From positions 62,001 to 126,000 of the forward strand of contig JAOAPE010000014.1 in assembly GCA_025462725.1 (NCBI GenBank): a stretch of 64,000 bases of DNA, written 5' to 3'. The notes under the pieces were generated by a model. It was not told the origin of the DNA and made no database searches. It saw only the letters and a list, made by a program, of their open reading frames with translations. The translations under genes and the position numbers were made by a program. This stretch comes from Terriglobales bacterium. GTDB taxonomy: Bacteria > Acidobacteriota > Terriglobia > Terriglobales > Acidobacteriaceae. Positions 44,741 through 52,990 of this stretch are shown one piece after another; positions within the stretch are counted from its first letter, which is position 1, and the number at the start of each line of letters is the position of its first letter.

Positions 44741-45121
44741 ATGGACTTAACAATGGAATCAAAAAACGAACTCAACCGCTACGTTATTCGTTGGCACGGG
44801 GATCTCATGAATGAGGTCGAGCGTCAAACACAGCGCCATCTTTTTGCCACGCTTAAGGCGACGATGGGACGCAGCGACAACGCAGCACAGAGCGAAGCCC
44901 GGAAGTCCGCAGTATATGCTCGCATGCTGTCAAACGACCCTGAAGTACTTCATGTCGCAAGTCAAGGCCATGACGCTTTCGTTGAGCGGACCGCAGCACG
45001 AATCCTTGCGGAATGCGGTTCCGCCCTCGCTTTTAATCGATGTCCGAATTGCGATGGACTAGCGCGAACACCAAGATCTAGGCAATGCCGCTTCTGTGGT
45101 CATGATTGGCATGCGGGATAG
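44741..45121 (+). CDS. Unknown protein with C-terminal zinc ribbon
   Basis: 126 aa from ATG 44741 (GTG 44726 or ATG 44753 are alternatives; none has a clear ribosome site). The N-terminal roughly 85 residues are helical and charged without a recognised fold. The end, RCPNCDGLARTPRSRQCRFCGHDWH, is a CxxC-CxxC zinc ribbon. It follows ssb by 20 nt and may be co-transcribed. I do not recognise a family. Base composition is slightly less G+C-rich than neighbours. Confidence 0.65.
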   Translation: MDLTMESKNELNRYVIRWHGDLMNEVERQTQRHLFATLKATMGRSDNAAQSEARKSAVYARMLSNDPEVLHVASQGHDAFVERTAARILAECGSALAFNRCPNCDGLARTPRSRQCRFCGHDWHAG

Positions 45122-45196
45122 CTGAACAAACTCGAACAATCATCGGCGGTTAGGGCTCCAGATTCTCTGTTCTCATCTTCAATTAGGAGTGCCTCA

Positions 45197-47143
45197 ATGA
45201 AATCTCTACTTCGGCATGCAGTTGCCCTGCTAGCATTTTCTTCATTCTCGCTCGCGCAAACTCCTGCGACCGCGACCGTCGCACCTCCTGATACTGTCGT
45301 AGCGGAAAGCATTCCTGCAATTCCCGCAGCGCTCGCAGAAAAAGTTGTGCGTTACAGTGAGTTCCGGTCAGCTGGGATGCAGAGCTGGCACCCGTTGCGA
45401 CGCGAGATGCTCATCGGCACCCGCTTTGCCGAGAACAATCAGATTCACCTTGTGAAAATGCCCGGCGGCGCGCGGACGCAGCTCACATTTTCAAACGAGC
45501 GTTCCGCAGGCGGACGCTTTCAGCCGAAGAAGGGAAAGTATTTCGTCTTCAATCGCGACATTGGCGGCGGCGAATGGTTCCAGCTTTATCGCTATGATGT
45601 CGCGACTGGTGACGAAACTCTGCTAACCGACGGCAAGTCGCGCAACACTGGCATTGTCTTCGATCACACCGGCGATCGCATCGCCTACAGCTCCACGCGG
45701 CGTAATAAAAAAGATGGCGACATCTTCATCATGGATCCCGCAAATCCCGCAACCGACAAGATGCTCTTGCAAGTGGATGGCGGCGGCTGGAACGCAGCGG
45801 ACTTTTCACATGATGGCAAGCAGTTGGTAGTGCTTGAGGCAATCTCTGTCGCCGAGTCCTACCTCTGGATGGTGAATACCGCGACTGGCGATAAGAAATT
45901 ACTTACCCCAAAAGGCGGCGAGAAGGTTTCTTACAGCGACGCCCGTTTTGCTGCGGACGACAAATCCATTTACTTCACCACCGACAAAGGCTCTGAGTTT
46001 CATCGCCTGTCGCGTATGGATCTGGCCTCAGGCAAGATCACGTTTCTGACCACGGCGATTCCCTGGGACGTAGAAGAATTCGACGTCACCGAAGACGGCA
46101 AGACAATCGCCTACGTGACCAACGAAGCAGGAATCGGCAAGCTGCATTTTCTTGACGCTGCAACAGCGAAGCCGCTTCCCTCTCCCAAACTGCCAGTGGG
46201 AGTGATCGGCGGATTGAACTGGCACGAGAACGGACAGGACCTCGCGTTTACCATCTCTTCTGCGCGCTCACCTTCTGATGTCTACTCCGTGAATCTGGGC
46301 ACGCAAGCAGTCTCGCGCTGGACCTTCAGTGAAACCGGCGGCCTGAACACTGCAAACTTCTCCGAACCGGAACTGGTGAAGTGGAAGAGCTTCGACGGAA
46401 AAGAAATCTCCGGCTTCCTCTACAGACCCCCTGCAAAGTTCCCTGGCAAACGTCCGGTTGTTATCAACATTCACGGTGGGCCCGAAGGACAATCGCGCCC
46501 CGGCTTCCTCGGCCGTGGCAATTACTTCATCAACGAACTAGGCATTGCAGTCATCTATCCGAATGTCCGCGGCTCGCAGGGATACGGCAAATCCTTCGCC
46601 GAATCCGATAACGGATTCAAACGTGAGGACACCTACAAAGATATCAACGCGCTACTCGATTGGATCAAGGCCAATCCCACGCTCGATGGCGACCGCATCC
46701 TGGTCACCGGCGGCAGCTACGGCGGACACATGACGCTCGCCGTTGCCACCAACTACAACGACAAGATCTGCTGTTCGCTTGATGTGGTCGGCATTTCGAA
46801 TCTTGTTACATTCCTCGAACACACTGAAGCTTACCGCCGCGATCTCCGTCGAGTTGAGTACGGCGACGAGCGCGATCCCAAAATGCGTGAGTTCATGGAA
46901 CGCACTGCGCCTATGACCAAGGTGAAAAATATCACCAAGCCAATCTTGGTAGTTGCGGGAAAGAATGATCCGCGAGTTCCCATCTCCGAAGCCGATCAGT
47001 TCGTTACAAAAGTGCGCGACAACAAAACACCCGTCTGGTATTTGATCGGCAAGAATGAAGGACACGGCTTCCAAAAGAAGCCGAATCAAGATTACCAGTT
47101 CTACGCCACGATCCTGTTCATGCAGGAGTATCTGCTGAAATAG
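45197..47143 (+). CDS. Secreted S9 family prolyl oligopeptidase / dipeptidyl peptidase
   Basis: 648 aa. Signal peptide about 1-21, a WD40/TolB-like beta-propeller (about 50-390), then an alpha/beta hydrolase domain. The catalytic triad is readable: Ser507 in GGSYGGHMT, Asp591 in GKNDPRVP, His623 in NEGHGF. It should cleave short peptides, with the propeller gating access. An AGGAG site is 8 nt before the ATG. A repeat-rich 140-nt gap follows. Confidence 0.93.
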   Translation: MKSLLRHAVALLAFSSFSLAQTPATATVAPPDTVVAESIPAIPAALAEKVVRYSEFRSAGMQSWHPLRREMLIGTRFAENNQIHLVKMPGGARTQLTFSNERSAGGRFQPKKGKYFVFNRDIGGGEWFQLYRYDVATGDETLLTDGKSRNTGIVFDHTGDRIAYSSTRRNKKDGDIFIMDPANPATDKMLLQVDGGGWNAADFSHDGKQLVVLEAISVAESYLWMVNTATGDKKLLTPKGGEKVSYSDARFAADDKSIYFTTDKGSEFHRLSRMDLASGKITFLTTAIPWDVEEFDVTEDGKTIAYVTNEAGIGKLHFLDAATAKPLPSPKLPVGVIGGLNWHENGQDLAFTISSARSPSDVYSVNLGTQAVSRWTFSETGGLNTANFSEPELVKWKSFDGKEISGFLYRPPAKFPGKRPVVINIHGGPEGQSRPGFLGRGNYFINELGIAVIYPNVRGSQGYGKSFAESDNGFKREDTYKDINALLDWIKANPTLDGDRILVTGGSYGGHMTLAVATNYNDKICCSLDVVGISNLVTFLEHTEAYRRDLRRVEYGDERDPKMREFMERTAPMTKVKNITKPILVVAGKNDPRVPISEADQFVTKVRDNKTPVWYLIGKNEGHGFQKKPNQDYQFYATILFMQEYLLK

Positions 47144-47177
47144 CTTTGAAAACGGCGACAAGCGGTGGATCCCATCC

Positions 47178-47264
47178 AGCGCCGGAGGCGCGACAAGCGC
47201 AGCGCTTAGCCCACCCCGCAAGGGGTGGGTAGTACGAAAAAAGAGGTCGAGCGCCGTAGGCGCG
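47178..47264 (+). repeat. REP-like palindromic repeat cluster
   Basis: Two near-identical 15-mers, AGCGCCGGAGGCGCG (47178-47192) and AGCGCCGTAGGCGCG (47250-47264), each able to fold as a GCGCC/GGCGC hairpin. They flank AGCGCAGCGCT and a perfect 8-bp hairpin CCCACCCC-GCAA-GGGGTGGG (47210-47229). Intergenic, between the peptidase and frataxin genes. Resembles bacterial REP/small interspersed palindromes. Confidence 0.7.
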
Positions 47265-47271
47265 GCAGCTT

Positions 47272-47277
47272 TACAAT
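47272..47277 (+). promoter_or_regulatory. TACAAT -10 box, leaderless frataxin gene
   Basis: TACAAT ends 6 nt before the ATG at 47284, directly after the last palindromic repeat. No Shine-Dalgarno sequence. Confidence 0.45.
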
Positions 47278-47283
47278 GAATGC

Positions 47284-47613
47284 ATGGACGATCAGGAATT
47301 CCGGAAGCGCTCAGAAGCGGCAATCGACTCGTTAAAGAAGGCGCTATATGCCGCGGAAGAGACGGCTGACATCGAAGTGGAAGAACAGAGCGGAGTATTG
47401 AACCTGGTGTTCGATGACCCGCCGGCAAAGTTTGTGGTGACACCGAATTCACCGGTGCGACAGATCTGGATTTCTGCTCTTTCCACCAGTTTCAAACTGG
47501 ATTGGTCAGAATCTGCCGGAGAATTCATTCTGCAAAAAACCGGCGAAACTTTGAAACCACTGGTCGCGCGACTCGCCAACGAACAACTTGGCGAAGAAGC
47601 TGTAAAACTCTAA
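47284..47613 (+). CDS. cyaY: Frataxin/CyaY iron-binding protein
   Basis: 109 aa. Acidic first helix (EFRKRSEAAIDSLKKALYAAEET), then the frataxin beta-sheet with VLNLVFDDPPAKFVVTPNSPVRQIWISA and the closing helix after GETLKPLVARL. Frataxins regulate iron-sulphur cluster assembly by binding the cysteine desulphurase complex. No isc/suf genes are in the window. The stop overlaps the convergent aroA stop (CTAA, 47610-47613). Confidence 0.85.
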   Translation: MDDQEFRKRSEAAIDSLKKALYAAEETADIEVEEQSGVLNLVFDDPPAKFVVTPNSPVRQIWISALSTSFKLDWSESAGEFILQKTGETLKPLVARLANEQLGEEAVKL

Positions 47614-48929
47614 CGCTCTGCGATTCGGTCAAGCATCGTCCAGAATTCTCCAAACGAAATGCTCGCCGCTTCAGCGCCGTGGATTTCCGTTTCACCTTCT
47701 GTTCGCAATGCGGCAATCGCAAATGCCATCGCAATGCGATGATCACCATGTGAATCGATTTTCGCGCCGTGCAATCTTTGTCCGCCGGAAATCGTCCAGC
47801 CATCTCCGTGCTCTTCTACTTGCGCGCCCATTCGGCGCAGATTTTCAGTAACAGCCGCAATGCGATCAGATTCTTTCACTCGCAATTCACGCGCATCGCG
47901 TATTTCCATTCCGTTCGCTGTGTAAGGCGCAATCGCCGCAAGCACTGGCAATTCGTCAATCAATTGCGCCGATTGCGCTCCGGAGATTTTCGTCCCGCGC
48001 AAGGTTCCGTGTTCCACCTTGAGCGTTCCAACAATCTCGCCGTGATGCTCCTCGAGGTTGATGACTGTCATCCGCGCTCCGATCGCCGTCAGCACATCCA
48101 GCAAAGCAGCGCGAGTAGGATTCATTCCCACCGCCTCTATGATCAGGTTCGATCCAGGAAACAACGCAGCAGCACACATGAAGAACGCTGCGGATGAAAT
48201 GTCTCCTGGAACATAGGCATTAAGCGCCATGAGTTTCTGTCCACCAACAATGCTCACCCGATTGCGCGAGCGCTGCACTTCCGCTCCAAACGCTCGCAAC
48301 GCCAGTTCGCCATGATCGCGCGTCCTGAGCGACTCTTCGAAATGGGTTCCGCCTTCCGCTTGCAATCCCGCAAACAGTACAGCTGACTTCACCTGCGCAC
48401 TAAGAACAGGCGCTTTGTATTCGATACCGCTCAATCGGCCACTGATCGGCGCTGAGATCCGCAGCGGCGGACCTCCGTGTTCGCCCGCGCTGATGTTCGC
48501 TCGCATTAACGTGAGCGGCTCAACAATGCGCCGCATCGGACGCCGACTCAAGGAATTATCACCCACCAACTCTGACGAGAAACTCTGTCCTGCCAGAATT
48601 CCCGACAACATCCTCATCGTTGATCCAGAGTTGCCGCAGTCGAGTGGATTAGAACTCGGGCTCAGTTTGCCGCCGCTGCCGATCACTTCCACCACTCCAT
48701 CCGCCGATCTGGAAATCTCACAGCCAAGATCACGCAGAGATTGCAATGTGCTCTGGCAGTCAGCTCCGGTTGAGAAGTTCTCAAAGCGCGACTTCCCTTC
48801 CGCTAACGCCGCGAGCATCGCATAACGATGCGATATAGATTTATCGCCAGGCAATCGGATTGTCCCGACGATGTTTTTCGCAGGTTTAATTGTGCACGTA
48901 GAGCCGGGCTTCATCGAGTCGTCATTCAT
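47610..48929 (-). CDS. aroA: 3-phosphoshikimate 1-carboxyvinyltransferase (EPSP synthase)
   Basis: 439 aa. The N-terminal LPGDKSISHR motif (PEP and shikimate-3-phosphate binding), GNSGSTMRML, the SQVKSAVLFAGL region and RVKESDRI near residue 350 are intact. It catalyses the sixth step of the shikimate pathway. GDKSISHRYAMLAAL with Gly/Ala at the glyphosate-contact positions is not clearly class I or II. ATG at 48929; an internal ATG (MKPG) 15 nt on is an alternative. Confidence 0.95.
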   Translation of the reverse strand: MNDDSMKPGSTCTIKPAKNIVGTIRLPGDKSISHRYAMLAALAEGKSRFENFSTGADCQSTLQSLRDLGCEISRSADGVVEVIGSGGKLSPSSNPLDCGNSGSTMRMLSGILAGQSFSSELVGDNSLSRRPMRRIVEPLTLMRANISAGEHGGPPLRISAPISGRLSGIEYKAPVLSAQVKSAVLFAGLQAEGGTHFEESLRTRDHGELALRAFGAEVQRSRNRVSIVGGQKLMALNAYVPGDISSAAFFMCAAALFPGSNLIIEAVGMNPTRAALLDVLTAIGARMTVINLEEHHGEIVGTLKVEHGTLRGTKISGAQSAQLIDELPVLAAIAPYTANGMEIRDARELRVKESDRIAAVTENLRRMGAQVEEHGDGWTISGGQRLHGAKIDSHGDHRIAMAFAIAALRTEGETEIHGAEAASISFGEFWTMLDRIAER

Positions 48930-49131
48930 TGTTTAGGTACTCTGTCCAGAGTTGCCCGTCAGGTCACAATCATTTTTGCTTAACCCTTTTGGGGGAGGAC
49001 AACTCAGTCTTTCATATACCACTCAAAATTTGCAGCACGAACAGAAATGCGCGTGCCGAGCGGTAGACCAAGGAATCGGACCTGTGACCGGGACCCAAAG
49101 CACCCTCATTTAAGAATTTGAGGACACGGGT

Positions 49132-50118
49132 ATGATGACCCGGATTGGCGCAGGCTTCCTGGCAGTTCTTTTCTGTTGCACTTTTTCTCTTTCACAATCC
49201 TTACCTCATCACGGCATCTCTGATGAGATGAGTAGTTTTACCGTGCACGTGAGCACCGGCAACGGCACTCCCGCCGGAAATGCCCGCGTGGAACTCCGAG
49301 ACATCGGGACAGGACAGTTAGCTGCTTCGGGCTACACGAATTCCTCCGGGTCATTGGAACTCTCCGGACTCAGTGGAACAGTTTATATTCTGGAAATAAC
49401 CCACGGTCTCAGCGAGTTGAAAGAGAAAACCGATATTCGCATGGACCGGATCTTGAGCGTCAGTCTGCCCGGCGCAGGCAGTGAAAACGCTGATGTGGGA
49501 ACCAACAACAGCGTTTCCGTGGCGCAATATAAAGTACCTTCGAAAGCTCGGAACGAATACAAGAAGGCCTCCGAATCACTTTCAAAGCAAAAGAAGGACG
49601 AAGCGGCGGAGCATCTCGCTAAGGCTTTGGCCATTTATCCTAACTTCGCGGAAGCCCTAACGATGCGCGCGATCCTTAGCATGGACCACCAAGACGATCA
49701 ATCTGCGCTGACCGACTTAGAATCGGCCATTAAAATAGATCCATCTTACGCGTTCGCCTATTTCGCAATGGGTGCAACGTACAATTCGCTCTCGCGCTTT
49801 GATGATGCGGTCCGCACACTGGAACGAGGTTTAGCGATTGCCCCAACGTCATGGCAGGGATACTTCGAATTGGGCAAAGCCAAACTAGGCAAAGGAGAAA
49901 GCGAGCAGGCACTCCGTCAGCTGGACAAAGCGCAATCTCTAGTTTCACAGTCGTATCCTTCGCTTCACCTTGTGAAGGCACACGCCTTGTTGTCGCTCAA
50001 GCAATACGCAGATGCAATGAACGAGTTACAGCTGTTCTTGACGCAAGCGCCCAATGACTCGCGGAGTGCGAGTGCACGAAACACTTTGGAAGAAGTGAAG
50101 GCCTACGTCGGAAGATAA
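49132..50118 (+). CDS. Exported TPR protein with a carboxypeptidase-regulatory-like domain
   Basis: 328 aa. Signal peptide to about residue 22 (LFCCTFSLSQS), then a beta-sandwich of about 85 residues (FTVHVSTGNGTPAGNARVELRDIGTG), and from about residue 140 four to five TPR units (AEHLAKALAIYPNFAEAL). Probably a periplasmic or outer-membrane scaffold. The 200-nt region upstream carries GGGGGAGGA but no clear promoter. A terminator-like hairpin follows. Confidence 0.82.
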   Translation: MMTRIGAGFLAVLFCCTFSLSQSLPHHGISDEMSSFTVHVSTGNGTPAGNARVELRDIGTGQLAASGYTNSSGSLELSGLSGTVYILEITHGLSELKEKTDIRMDRILSVSLPGAGSENADVGTNNSVSVAQYKVPSKARNEYKKASESLSKQKKDEAAEHLAKALAIYPNFAEALTMRAILSMDHQDDQSALTDLESAIKIDPSYAFAYFAMGATYNSLSRFDDAVRTLERGLAIAPTSWQGYFELGKAKLGKGESEQALRQLDKAQSLVSQSYPSLHLVKAHALLSLKQYADAMNELQLFLTQAPNDSRSASARNTLEEVKAYVGR

Positions 50119-50133
50119 CTGTTTCAGCTTGGC

Positions 50134-50159
50134 AATGGCTCAGCAGACGCTGGGCCATT
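50134..50159. terminator. Hairpin between convergent TPR and hydrolase genes
   Basis: 11-bp stem AATGGCTCAGC/GCTGGGCCATT with loop AGAC and one G-U pair, followed by TTTG. Lies between the TPR gene stop and the hydrolase stop, so can serve both. Confidence 0.6.
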
Positions 50160-50166
50160 TGTCTGC

Positions 50167-50958
50167 TCAGCGCAAACGATCCAAAAACTCCCGAATGATC
50201 CTTGATGTCTCGTCCGGTCTTTCGAAAACAGAATAGTGTCCCGCCTGGGGAATTACCTTCAGCTCGCTACCGGCGATACTCGCATGCATTCTCTGTGCTT
50301 CCGACATCGGAATAGAGCGGTCTTCTTCGCCAGCAATGACCAGAGTGGGGACGGAAATCGTTTTCAGTGTTGGGACGGAGTCCGGACGCTCCGCCATCCC
50401 GCGTTGCGCTGCCGCGATGCCCGCGGCAGTTCCGCGCATTGTTTGGCGCCCCGCCGAGACTATATCTGGCCGATTGCGCCTGGTGCTGCCGCCTAGAAGC
50501 TTGGGCAGCATGGAATCCAGAAACTCTGACGGGCCACGTTGCAATACGTCTTCGGCTGACTTCAATCTACCAGAGCGAGTCTCTGGATTGTCCGATGTGG
50601 CACGGGTATTGCAGAGCAGCAGGGCGCGCACCTGCTCTCGATATCGTCTCCAGAATTCAAAGAGAATGTAGCCGCCAATCGATATTCCGCCGAAGACAGC
50701 CTTGTTGATCTCCGCTTCTTTACAAACCCGCGCAATGTCGGCTGCATGCCTCTCCATCGTGGCAGGGCCGTCGCCGACCGTGGATTCGCCATGTCCGCGC
50801 AAATCGATGAGAATGACGCGGTGTCGTTGGCTGATCTTTTCTGCAACCGGAATCCACATCAGGTGGCTCGAGGGAAAAGCATGGAGCAGAACCACATCGG
50901 GACCGCTACCGAGGACTTCATACGCAATCTCCGCGTCGCCGCTCCGCACTCGATTCAT
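50167..50958 (-). CDS. Alpha/beta hydrolase
   Basis: 263 aa. HAFPSSH oxyanion region, strand-loop RGHGES, nucleophile motif GGISIGG (Ser in GxSxG), Asp in GEEDRSIP and His in AGHYSVF. The layout matches 3-oxoadipate enol-lactonase-like or esterase enzymes, without specificity being clear. The first residues (MNRVRSGDAEIAYEVLGSG) fit the family N-terminus. A perfect sigma-54-type sequence runs antisense inside it at 50598-50613. Confidence 0.88.
   Translation of the reverse strand: MNRVRSGDAEIAYEVLGSGPDVVLLHAFPSSHLMWIPVAEKISQRHRVILIDLRGHGESTVGDGPATMERHAADIARVCKEAEINKAVFGGISIGGYILFEFWRRYREQVRALLLCNTRATSDNPETRSGRLKSAEDVLQRGPSEFLDSMLPKLLGGSTRRNRPDIVSAGRQTMRGTAAGIAAAQRGMAERPDSVPTLKTISVPTLVIAGEEDRSIPMSEAQRMHASIAGSELKVIPQAGHYSVFERPDETSRIIREFLDRLR
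50598..50613 (+). promoter_or_regulatory. Sigma-54 consensus sequence, antisense inside the hydrolase gene
   Basis: TGGCAC-N5-TTGCA with GG and GC separated by exactly 10 bp. The match to the -24/-12 consensus is full. No plus-strand gene follows closely, so any transcript would be antisense. May be chance. Confidence 0.3.
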
Positions 50959-50980
50959 ACTTCGAGTTTACATGCGCACG

Positions 50981-51007
50981 AAAAAAGCCCCCGCAACTGC
51001 GAGGGCT
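50981..51007 (-). terminator. Intrinsic terminator of the PspC gene
   Basis: On the minus strand, AGCCCTCGC-AGTT-GCGGGGGCT followed by TTTTT: a 9-bp stem with one mismatch and a U-tract. It lies just past the stop of the PspC gene and isolates it from the downstream hydrolase. Confidence 0.8.
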
Positions 51008-51024
51008 ATGGGACAAAAGACTAT

Positions 51025-51348
51025 TTAACCGGCCGCCGGATGTTGGTTTGCATCAGTTGTGGCTGTATAGGGCACCAGCTCTGGGACATCCGGGATAACG
51101 ACCCAGCCCACAATGTAAGCGATAAATCCAAATCCACCAAAGATGAAACTGAGTACGAAGACGAGGCGGATGATGATCACGTCGAGATCGAAATATTCGG
51201 CTAGACCCTTGCAGACGCCGGCAATCTGTCTTCCCACGCGCGGCCTGACCAGACTGCGCCGGGCAGAAACAGTTCCCACCCGTCGGCCACAATAGGCGCA
51301 ATGGATGGCGTCGTCCTGAATAGCTTTTCCGCAGTAGTTGCAGTACAT
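51025..51348 (-). CDS. PspC-domain protein with N-terminal zinc ribbon
   Basis: 107 aa. Zinc ribbon YCNYCGKAIQDDAIHCAYCG at the start, then the PspC domain (GRQIAGVCKGLAEYFDLDVIIIRLVFVL) with one to two membrane helices and a short polar tail. PspC proteins sense or stabilise membrane stress. No other psp genes are present. A strong terminator follows. Confidence 0.88.
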   Translation of the reverse strand: MYCNYCGKAIQDDAIHCAYCGRRVGTVSARRSLVRPRVGRQIAGVCKGLAEYFDLDVIIIRLVFVLSFIFGGFGFIAYIVGWVVIPDVPELVPYTATTDANQHPAAG

Positions 51349-51403
51349 AGTGCCCCTCCAGTTTGATATACGAACGCATTGAAATAAAGTTCCCTGTGTG
51401 CGC

Positions 51404-52660
51404 TCAAAATCGGAACGGCTCTTTTACGAAACGCCTCGCCAGCGCTGCCTGAGGAGAGTCGCTGTCCAGCGCAATCGCGCCTTTGTAGTCTGAAAGGGCC
51501 TGCTCGCGCTTGCCAAGCACGTCGTACATCTCTCCTGCCCCAACTAGAGCCCGGACCTTCACCTCTGGCGTTAGATTCTTATACTCCAACGCCGTTTCAT
51601 ATGCCTTGAGCGCTTCAGGGACCTTTTTCTGTCCCTTTAGTGACTCCGCAAGCCCATAAGCAGCGCGCTCAAGATGCGGATCGGGATACATGCCGCTCTT
51701 ACCGTTTTCCAGCAGCCGCGAATATTCCGCGATCGCCTCGTGTCCCATGCCCGCATCTTTAAGAAGATTCGCTTGTTCTAGTCCGAAAAGAAAATTCTTT
51801 GGGTACTGTGCAGTCAGTGTCCTGATCACGTCGAGGGCTTCGGTATACCGGGCCTCCCTGCGCAAAAAGAGCGCCAACGCTACTCGCGCATCAACGCTCG
51901 CCTCGCCATTCGATTTCCCCACTTCCGCGAGGAAATCCAATCCCTTTTTCTTACTGCCTGACATCCCTACCATCCCAGCCATGATCCTCGCGGCGAGGGG
52001 CATGCTTCCCAAAACGAAGTTGTGAAGGCCAACTACCAGTTTTGCATCGGTGTAATTCGGATTCAGTAGGAGGACCTTTTCGTGGTCGCTTCTTGAGCCT
52101 GCGGCATTCCGCAACGCCGCGAAGAAACTCTTTTCAATGATCGCAACGTAAGTGAGTTTCAGGCCGCGGGTCACCCCGCGTGCATAGAGCGCCTCCACAT
52201 CATTGGGATTTATTTTAAGGCGCTTTTCGGAAAGCGCCATGCTCGTATCGGCCAGTTGGAGAATACGTGCTTTCACCTGCGGATCACCGGCGAGCGGCTT
52301 GCCGGTTAAGAAACCGTTGTCGGTATAAAGAGTCGTGTCCAGGGCATTGAGCCGATAGAGTTCTTTCAGCAACACCGCCTGCAGCAGATGGTTCACCGAA
52401 TACGGATCTTCGGGATGCGACTGCATCGTGCGGTCGAAGTCGATGATCGCTTTGTCATATTCAAGGTTGTAAAGAAAAGAAAAACCGGTCTTAGTAAAGG
52501 CGTCAACAACGGAGAGTCTAGACCCAAGAACTGCCGCAGTTATGGGCGTAACTTCGGGTTTCGCCTTGTCCACCTTGCTCGTGAGGCAGAAGGTATTGCT
52601 CGTTGCAGCCAGTAAGCAGACGAAAACCGCTTTTCGGAGCGACGCTGGGTAAGGTCTCAT
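51404..52660 (-). CDS. Exported TPR-repeat protein
   Basis: 418 aa from ATG 52660 (MRPYPASLRKAVFVCLLAATSNTF as signal peptide). Helical repeats start at about residue 60 and are clearest in the second half (ALDVIRTLTAQYPKNFLFGLEQANLLKDAG; ALKAYETALEYKNLTPEVKVRALVGAGEMYDVLGKREQAL when read as two units). The middle (GSDHEKVLLLNPNYTDAKLVVGLHNFVLGSMPLAARIMAGMVG) is a more hydrophobic helical block. No catalytic motif. The longer frame from 52735 lacks a signal peptide at its start. Confidence 0.82.
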   Translation of the reverse strand: MRPYPASLRKAVFVCLLAATSNTFCLTSKVDKAKPEVTPITAAVLGSRLSVVDAFTKTGFSFLYNLEYDKAIIDFDRTMQSHPEDPYSVNHLLQAVLLKELYRLNALDTTLYTDNGFLTGKPLAGDPQVKARILQLADTSMALSEKRLKINPNDVEALYARGVTRGLKLTYVAIIEKSFFAALRNAAGSRSDHEKVLLLNPNYTDAKLVVGLHNFVLGSMPLAARIMAGMVGMSGSKKKGLDFLAEVGKSNGEASVDARVALALFLRREARYTEALDVIRTLTAQYPKNFLFGLEQANLLKDAGMGHEAIAEYSRLLENGKSGMYPDPHLERAAYGLAESLKGQKKVPEALKAYETALEYKNLTPEVKVRALVGAGEMYDVLGKREQALSDYKGAIALDSDSPQAALARRFVKEPFRF

Positions 52661-52749
52661 GGTCAATGGGTATCGGCAGTTTACCTGATGTGCCAAGGCT
52701 GGTGGGAAAAGGTACAAAGGTTTCTCTCCCCCCAACTGGAGAAACCGCT

Positions 52750-52977
52750 ATGCGCCTTCTTAGAGCCGACAAAGAGTTTTATTCAGAAGTAGAAGCAGCT
52801 GAAGTCTTGGGAATGTCCTTGGAGCGTCTGCATCTGCTCTTGAGTGAGAATATCTTTAACGACGGATCGAGAAGGCCGGAGCAGTTGAACTTCCGTGCAA
52901 CCGACCTGATCCTCATCGAATTCTGGGACCGCACCTTGGCCGACAACAAGGTCGTGCGCATGCCCAAGAGGTGCTGA
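52750..52977 (+). CDS. Small helix-turn-helix protein
   Basis: 75 aa. YSEVEAAEVLGMSLERLHLLL fits an excisionase/MerR-like helix-turn-helix, and the C-terminal half (RRPEQLNFRATDLILIEFW) resembles the second half of such small winged helices. ATG at 52750 has TGGAG 8 nt upstream; the longer frame from 52603 runs through the TPR gene on the other strand and is rejected. It may regulate the convergent flagellar-type genes or the divergent TPR gene. Unproven. Confidence 0.65.
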   Translation: MRLLRADKEFYSEVEAAEVLGMSLERLHLLLSENIFNDGSRRPEQLNFRATDLILIEFWDRTLADNKVVRMPKRC

Positions 52978-52990
52978 GAAGCACGCGATA

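Noticed and set aside
47210-47229. CCCACCCC-GCAA-GGGGTGGG as a terminator of the S9 peptidase gene
   Set aside because: No U-tract follows on the plus strand, and it is part of a palindromic repeat cluster, so it is listed as a repeat.
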